11,174 nt of DNA from NCBI GenBank assembly GCA_020426425.1, contig JAGQQB010000083.1:1-11174 (forward strand), in the 5' to 3' direction. Position numbers and translations under genes: made by a program. Position 1 is the stretch's first letter, and every line of letters begins with the position of its first letter. The notes under the pieces were generated by a model. That model worked only from the letters and a program-made list of their open reading frames with translations, did no database searches and was not told the origin of the DNA. Source of the stretch: Planctomycetaceae bacterium (GTDB taxonomy: Bacteria > Planctomycetota > Planctomycetia > Planctomycetales > Planctomycetaceae). Shown one piece after another: positions 6,775-11,174 of the stretch.

Positions 6775-7632
6775 TTACTCCGCCACTTCCAACCCTGCCA
6801 GGAGCAGCAGGACATTCAGCCCATTGAACAGCGCATGCACCAGGACGATGGTCAGAAAGCTGCGGTCGCGGTAGTAGATGTAGCCGAGGACCAGGGCCAA
6901 CGGCAGCAGCGGGAGGGCGTCGGGCAGACCGTGAATGGCGGCGAAGGCGAGGGCGACCAGAACGATGGCCCACTGCGGCGGTAGAACATGCAGCAACGTA
7001 CTCTGCAGAATCACGCGGAAAATCAGTTCTTCATTCAGTGGCGCCAGCACGGCGGCGATCATCAGCACCAGGGCAAACGTTCCGAAAGAGGAATCCGCCT
7101 TGAGCAACAACAGCAAGGGATGCACCTGTTCTTCTGACCGCAATGGAATCGTCAGCAGCAGCACGCAGGCGACTGGTGCGATGGCGGCGATCAATCCCCG
7201 GCCAGCATTGATCAGCGCGCGGACTCCACCTCGTGGGACGAGCCCGTATTGATGGAGGTCGCGTCCTCGCTTCGCTTCGGCCGCAAACAAGCCAACGAAA
7301 AGCAGCAGGATCGCGATTCCTTCGGTCACCAGGCCACTGAGACGCGGCTGCAACTTAGCCACGTCAAACTCGGGACGCGGCGTGAACAGCAGCGGAATGT
7401 GAATCCCCAGCCAAATTAGAGCGAGAAATAAGGGGAATCGAGGGACATCTGCGACTGGCGGCGGGGCGAGTTCCGCGCGCGGCCGACCGGTCCAGGGATC
7501 AAGGCCATGCAACCAGTCTCGAATCCAGGTGATCCACTGGGCCGAACTGAAAACGAGCAGCATCAGCACGCCTAGTCCGAGAGCGGCACTGACGAGTTCC
7601 TGCTGCGTGGGGACTTGCCCGGTGACGTCCAT
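6775..7632 (-). CDS. CPBP family intramembrane metalloprotease (CAAX protease / Abi type)
   Basis: 285 residues from ATG 7632 to TAA. AAGGA at 7638-7642 sits 5 bases upstream and fixes the start; the frame stays open to 7782 but that extension has no such signal. The three signature motifs of the CPBP family (PF02517, MEROPS M79) are in order in the C-terminal half: EELIFR (201-206), FAAIHG (230-235) and HALFN (266-270). These supply the Glu pair and the histidines of the intramembrane active site. About eight hydrophobic segments are seen, near 13-30, 67-84, 100-118, 145-163, 183-199, 218-235, 239-254 and 258-278. Family members cleave substrates within or next to the membrane; some serve in bacteriocin immunity or protein maturation, and the substrate here cannot be told. 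The gene leads a probable two-gene unit with the 184-residue membrane protein and is divergent from bamA. Confidence 0.92.
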   Translation of the reverse strand: MDVTGQVPTQQELVSAALGLGVLMLLVFSSAQWITWIRDWLHGLDPWTGRPRAELAPPPVADVPRFPLFLALIWLGIHIPLLFTPRPEFDVAKLQPRLSGLVTEGIAILLLFVGLFAAEAKRGRDLHQYGLVPRGGVRALINAGRGLIAAIAPVACVLLLTIPLRSEEQVHPLLLLLKADSSFGTFALVLMIAAVLAPLNEELIFRVILQSTLLHVLPPQWAIVLVALAFAAIHGLPDALPLLPLALVLGYIYYRDRSFLTIVLVHALFNGLNVLLLLAGLEVAE

Positions 7633-7929
7633 GCTGGTCCTTGTGAGGTGGGCGAATCGAACCTGCAAACAGTCGCTTGTTAATTGTAAGAACTGCAACA
7701 TCCCCAGCACTTCGGCTGAAAGATGCCGTCCGCCACAGTGAATTTCGGAAATAACGGCACACAACCGGCCCAGTATGGACAATTCATCTTGTCACGATCC
7801 AGCCTCTGGGGTAATTCTCCCGCACTGGTCGGAATCCGCCTCCCGGTTTCCACCCCGCATTTCCCCATTTCCTCCCAACTCCCCCCTCAATTCCGCACCG
7901 GATCGCCAGGTCAGGATGATCTGCTCCGG
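7633..7929. other. Divergent intergenic region between the CPBP protease gene and bamA
   Basis: These 297 bases should hold promoters for both genes. On the minus strand a TACAAT (7683-7688, one mismatch to TATAAT) lies about 50 bases before the protease ATG, but no matching -35 is seen. On the plus strand I find no convincing -35/-10 pair. The bamA frame stays open upstream to an ATG at 7723, but that stretch reads as low-complexity Pro/Ser/Gln sequence in front of a normal signal peptide and is probably an untranslated leader. Confidence 0.45.
7638..7642 (-). promoter_or_regulatory. Ribosome binding site deciding the CPBP protease start
   Basis: On the minus strand AAGGA precedes the ATG at 7632 by 5 bases. 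The upstream in-frame start region near 7782 has no comparable signal. Confidence 0.6.
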
Positions 7930-10900
7930 ATGTGCATGGACGAGCCTTCGATGGATCGAGTCGCGCGAGTTCTACACCGACTGTGGACCACCACTGTCGT
8001 CGCCTGCGCGCTGGTGTGCCTCGCCGGAGAGACCGCGCAGGCGCAGCAGATGGGGGAATTGCAGGATTATCTGAATCAGGGATCCAGCCCTGCTCGTCGC
8101 CCCGCCCCGTTGGACGATGCGGCCTACCGCAACGGGGGTTTTGGCACACCAGCGGGTGGAGGTGGCAATCCATTCAACCCGTTCGAAACCTCCCGCTCGA
8201 CACCTGCTCAGCGCGGCGACATTCAGCCGGTCGAGTTCAGTGCCGACGATGTGTTGCATGATCCGCTGCACGATGTCGCCATTGAAGGAAACAAGACGAT
8301 TCCCGCCGCGGCGATCACTCGACTGGTCGAAACGCGACCGGGGCGTCCCCCATCACCGCGACAGATTCAGGACGATGTGACTCGGTTGCTCAACACCCGC
8401 TGGTTCCTCAGCGTCCGCCCGATCTACCGTTCGACGGAAGGTGGCCCGGTCCTGGTGTTCCAGGTAACCGAGCGGCCCATCATTCGTTCGGTGCAGTTCG
8501 TTGGCAACAAGAAACTGAAGACTGAGGAACTGCAGGCGAACATCGGTCTCCGGACTGGGCATGGGTACGACGTCTCCGCGAACCGGGAATCAGTGCAGCG
8601 GATTCTGTCACTGTATCGCGAGAAGGGATTCCGCTTTGCGACGGTGGAACTCAGAAAGGGGAGTTCACCGGACGACCGCGATGTGATCTTCGCGATTGAG
8701 GAAGGCCCCAAGGTCAAAGTCTGGAGCATTCAGTTTGATGGCAACAGCTTCGTCAGCAAGCCCATCCTGAAAACGAAGCTCTCGACCAAGACCGTGATGC
8801 TGTGGATGATCGGCGGCAACTACGACCCTGATCTCATCCAGAGCGATGTCCTCACACTGCGGAAATATTACACCAACCTCGGCTTCTTCGATGTGCAAGT
8901 CGAGGCCGAAGAGACCTTCTCGCAGGACAATGGCCATGTCACCGTGACCTTCCGCATTGACGAAGGGATGCGGTATCGGGTCGGTGAGATTCAGGCGAAT
9001 GGGAACGATGTCCTCAGCTCGCAGCAGCTGATGCAGAGCCTGGAACTCAGTGAAGGAGAGTTCTTCAATGCCCGCTTCCTGCGGGAAGATGTCTCCAACA
9101 TGAAGGACAAGTACGACGAACTGGGGCGCCTGTTCGCCAGCGTCGAACCGGTGCCGCACTTCCGTGAAGACGATCCAGGTTGGGTCGACCTCGTGTATCA
9201 GATCGATGAAGACATTCCGCGACTGGTGGGCACCATCAACATCAACATTCGCGGCGATTACCCCCATACTCAGGAACGGGTGATTCGCAATCAGGTCACC
9301 CAATACATCAAGCCGGGACAACTGGCGAATGGCAAACTGATTCAGTTGGCCCGGGCACGCGTTTCGAACAGCCCCTTGTGGGATCGGGCAGAACCTGTCG
9401 CATTCGACATTCGCCCGGTCGCTGGTGCTGAGTACTTCACACCGCAAGAAGCACGCGGACAGGATCTTGACAGCGATCTGTTCCGCGCGGCACTGACGGA
9501 AACGTCGGTCGTCGAACCACTCCCTCGACCAACCGGGTTCGGACACAGTCTCTCTCCCATTGGTCAGCTGACTCCGCAGGCCGCACCGATCACGCAGCCG
9601 ATCTATCAGCAGTCGCACATGCCGACCCGTGCCGACCGTGGGGATGGTGTTCGCGGTGAGCATAGCCTTCACAGCGAAGCGGCCCGGATGCCGAGACCGC
9701 CGGTCGATCCTCTCGATGCGGATCGCCGCACCTCGTACCTGATCTCGCCCGATGCGATCTTTGCCGAACCGGAGAACTCGGACTTCGTGTATCGCGGTCA
9801 GTCGCCGATGCCTGCCTATCGTGGCCAGAGCATGAATGGCAACGGGACGCCAATTCCGCAGGACTATCTGCAAGGTGTTTCGCCACAGGGTGATCCTTAT
9901 GGCGACGCGCTGCGGGCGCCTGCCGCGCCGGGATTCGTCGATGTGAACATCGATGTCACTGAAGGTCGCACCGGTCGCCTGATGTTTGGTGTCGGCGTGA
10001 ACAGCGATGCTGGCGTCGTTGGCTCAATCGTGCTTCAGGAAGACAACTTCAACATCCTGCGTCCACCGCGCAGTTGGGCGGATATCATTAACGGACAGGC
10101 GTGGCGCGGCGCCGGACAAAGCTTCCGTGTGGAAGCGGTTCCTGGAAACCAGGTGAGCCGGTATCTCGTCAGCTGGCAGGATCCGTACTTCATGAATACG
10201 GATTTCAGCCTTGGTCTCAGCGGCTTCTATTACAACCGCTTCTACACCGACTGGACTGAAGACCGACTCGGCGGTCGAATCAGCGTTGGCAAGACGTTGA
10301 ACGCCTATTGGTCGGCGAATGCGGCATTGCGACTGGAGAATGTGGATGTGCATGGCATCCGTAGCGTGGCGACCGCACCCACCTCACTGACCAGCGTCCA
10401 GGGGGGGAACTTCCTGTCAACCGCAGCTGGAACGCTTTCTTACGACACACGCGATAGTGCCTTCCTCCCTAGTGAAGGACACTTTGTCGAAGCAACCTAC
10501 GAGCAGGGATTCGGTGAGTTCGTCTATCCTCGAGTCGAAGCTCAAGCGGGTCAGTTCTTCACGGTTTACGAACGCCCCGATGGTTACGGGAAGCACATCC
10601 TGCAGTTCCGGGGCCAGTTGGGCTGGACAGGTAACGACACCCCTGTCTTCGAACGGTTCTACGCTGGGGGGTACTCCTCGTTCCGTGGCTTCTCTTTCCG
10701 TGGCGTCTCACCACAGGAAGGGGCAGGATACATCACCGGCGGTACGTGGATGGCCCTGGGAACCGCCGAGTACATGGTCCCGATCACCGCCAGCGACAGC
10801 GTCCGAGCGGTCGTCTTCACCGACTTCGGTACTGTCGACAGCAATGTCAGCCTGTCCGATTTCCGCCTGACCGCCGGTTTCGGCTTCCGGCTCACCATTC

Positions 10901-11007
10901 CCGCAATGGGACCAGCGCCGCTCGCCTTCGACTTCGCATGGCCCATCCTGGACGAAAAGATCGACACACGGCGGGTCTTCAGCTTCTACATTGGATTCAC
11001 GCGTTAG
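7930..11007 (+). CDS. bamA: Outer membrane protein assembly factor BamA (POTRA repeats plus Omp85 barrel)
   Basis: 1025 residues from ATG 7930; ATGs at 7936 and 7951 are equally possible because no Shine-Dalgarno is well placed (AGGA at 7913-7916 is 13 bases away). A signal peptide ends near AQA (residue 38). After a Pro/Gly-rich linker come five POTRA domains, at about 113-183, 184-260, 261-346, 347-428 and from 429. The fifth is interrupted by a disordered stretch (about 500-667) and resumes at PGFVDVNIDVTEGR (667-680). The Omp85 barrel fills 681-1025 and has the loop-6 motif SSFRGFSF (916-923). The C-terminus, FSFYIGFTR, aligns with the end of E. coli BamA as I recall it (FQFNIGKTW), but ends in Arg. 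BamA inserts beta-barrel proteins into the outer membrane. E. coli BamA is about 810 residues; most of the excess here is the insert and N-terminal linker. TamA is less likely because five POTRAs are seen. Monocistronic within the window. Confidence 0.93.
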   Translation: MCMDEPSMDRVARVLHRLWTTTVVACALVCLAGETAQAQQMGELQDYLNQGSSPARRPAPLDDAAYRNGGFGTPAGGGGNPFNPFETSRSTPAQRGDIQPVEFSADDVLHDPLHDVAIEGNKTIPAAAITRLVETRPGRPPSPRQIQDDVTRLLNTRWFLSVRPIYRSTEGGPVLVFQVTERPIIRSVQFVGNKKLKTEELQANIGLRTGHGYDVSANRESVQRILSLYREKGFRFATVELRKGSSPDDRDVIFAIEEGPKVKVWSIQFDGNSFVSKPILKTKLSTKTVMLWMIGGNYDPDLIQSDVLTLRKYYTNLGFFDVQVEAEETFSQDNGHVTVTFRIDEGMRYRVGEIQANGNDVLSSQQLMQSLELSEGEFFNARFLREDVSNMKDKYDELGRLFASVEPVPHFREDDPGWVDLVYQIDEDIPRLVGTININIRGDYPHTQERVIRNQVTQYIKPGQLANGKLIQLARARVSNSPLWDRAEPVAFDIRPVAGAEYFTPQEARGQDLDSDLFRAALTETSVVEPLPRPTGFGHSLSPIGQLTPQAAPITQPIYQQSHMPTRADRGDGVRGEHSLHSEAARMPRPPVDPLDADRRTSYLISPDAIFAEPENSDFVYRGQSPMPAYRGQSMNGNGTPIPQDYLQGVSPQGDPYGDALRAPAAPGFVDVNIDVTEGRTGRLMFGVGVNSDAGVVGSIVLQEDNFNILRPPRSWADIINGQAWRGAGQSFRVEAVPGNQVSRYLVSWQDPYFMNTDFSLGLSGFYYNRFYTDWTEDRLGGRISVGKTLNAYWSANAALRLENVDVHGIRSVATAPTSLTSVQGGNFLSTAAGTLSYDTRDSAFLPSEGHFVEATYEQGFGEFVYPRVEAQAGQFFTVYERPDGYGKHILQFRGQLGWTGNDTPVFERFYAGGYSSFRGFSFRGVSPQEGAGYITGGTWMALGTAEYMVPITASDSVRAVVFTDFGTVDSNVSLSDFRLTAGFGFRLTIPAMGPAPLAFDFAWPILDEKIDTRRVFSFYIGFTR
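9430..9930 (+). other. Disordered insert within the last POTRA domain of BamA
   Basis: This stretch encodes residues 501-667, rich in Pro, Gln, Ser, Asp and Gly with little predicted secondary structure. It separates the first part of POTRA5 (ending AFDIRPVAGAEYF) from its final strand and the barrel. A short repeat is visible: YRGQS occurs at residues 621-625 and 630-634. The boundaries are approximate. Confidence 0.65.
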
Positions 11008-11045
11008 AGCATGTTGCGGTTTGTTGTTCAGCCCGCGGCAAATAC

Positions 11046-11096
11046 GAAATCCGAAATCCGAAACTCGAAACAAATCAGAAATCAGAAGGACCGAAA
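11046..11096 (+). repeat. GAAATCC-type intergenic heptamer array
   Basis: From 11046 the sequence steps in roughly 7-base units, each starting with GAAA or AAA: GAAATCC, GAAATCC, GAAACTC, GAAACAAATC, AGAAATC, AGAAGGACC, GAAAG. Similar arrays sit between genes in many planctomycete and other environmental genomes, from memory, and give spurious peptides such as EIRNPK. No function is known to me. Confidence 0.75.
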
Positions 11097-11146
11097 GAGC
11101 CGGGTGGCTGGAAACGAGCCGCGATTTCACTGGCGACGTTTTGAAC

Positions 11147-11174
11147 ATTCTGATTTCGAATTTGTTTCGGATTT
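11147..11174 (-). repeat. Inverted partial copy of the GAAATCC-type array, cut by the window edge
   Basis: Read on the minus strand this is AAATCCGAAACAAATTCGAA followed by ATCAGAAT. It matches the plus-strand array from 11055 except for one missing unit (TCGAAAC) and two base changes. The two arms are separated by about 56 bases and could pair as a long imperfect hairpin. The copy runs to the last base of the window. Confidence 0.7.

Larger units (their letters stand above)
11008..11174. other. Non-coding tail downstream of bamA
   Basis: No gene is supported here. The short open frames spell repetitive peptides of the KYEIRNPKLE type, produced by the underlying DNA repeat. Between the repeat arms lies AGCCGGGTGGCT (11098-11109), which can form a four-pair stem. 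No T-tract terminator was seen after the bamA stop. Confidence 0.5.

Noticed and set aside
7633..7782. N-terminal extension of the CPBP protease by 50 residues
   Set aside because: The ATG at 7632 has AAGGA at a 5-base spacing, and the extension has no membrane segment or family similarity.
7723..7929. N-terminal extension of BamA by 69 residues
   Set aside because: It would place a Pro/Ser-rich stretch before a typical signal peptide. The stop-free run of 207 bases is short enough to arise by chance.
8665..9873. 402-codon open frame on the minus strand inside bamA
   Set aside because: It is antisense to a clearly recognised gene and its translation shows no domain pattern. Long antisense frames are common opposite GC-rich genes with this codon bias.
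11008..11174. CRISPR-like array at the right edge
   Set aside because: Units are about 7 bases, degenerate and without spacers, and no cas genes are nearby. It fits the known type of A-rich intergenic repeat instead.

Overview
The window looks like chromosomal DNA of a planctomycete (phylum Planctomycetota). This rests on family content: a Tat-exported DUF1501 protein, a DUF4175-like protein with a Gln/Gly-rich partner, a BamA with a very long insert before its barrel, and a GAAATCC-type intergenic repeat that I recall as common in planctomycete and related environmental genomes. No rRNA, tRNA, CRISPR array, transposase or phage gene was found. The organism assignment is inference, since no marker gene is present.

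Layout from left to right. (1) 1-3902, minus strand: an envelope gene pair. The promoter-proximal gene (3902 to 1506) is a membrane-anchored DUF4175-like protein. After a 230-base gap comes a secreted, coiled-coil protein with a Gln/Gly/Pro-rich centre (1275 to beyond the left edge, so its C-terminus is missing). (2) 3903-4208: a divergent intergenic region with one weak sigma70-like promoter candidate facing each way. (3) 4209-5998, plus strand: a DUF1501 protein followed 53 bases later by a small, unclassified protein with about four membrane segments. (4) 5999-6066: a convergent gap with a bulged hairpin lacking a T-tract. (5) 6067-7632, minus strand: a CPBP-family intramembrane protease upstream of an unclassified single-pass membrane protein. 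(6) 7633-7929: a divergent intergenic region. (7) 7930-11007, plus strand: the outer-membrane assembly factor BamA. (8) 11008-11174: a non-coding tail with a GAAATCC-type repeat and an inverted partial copy that runs to the right edge.

Nearly everything here acts at the cell envelope: outer-membrane protein insertion (BamA), membrane proteolysis (CPBP), Tat-exported DUF1501, and large periplasmic-facing proteins (the DUF4175 pair). I see no evidence that they form one pathway, and the operons are short and change direction several times. No clear new multi-gene system stands out. The best leads are the two-gene DUF4175/low-complexity arrangement, the roughly 165-residue insert in the last POTRA domain of BamA together with its unusual C-terminal residue, the two unclassified small membrane proteins, and the right-edge repeat.
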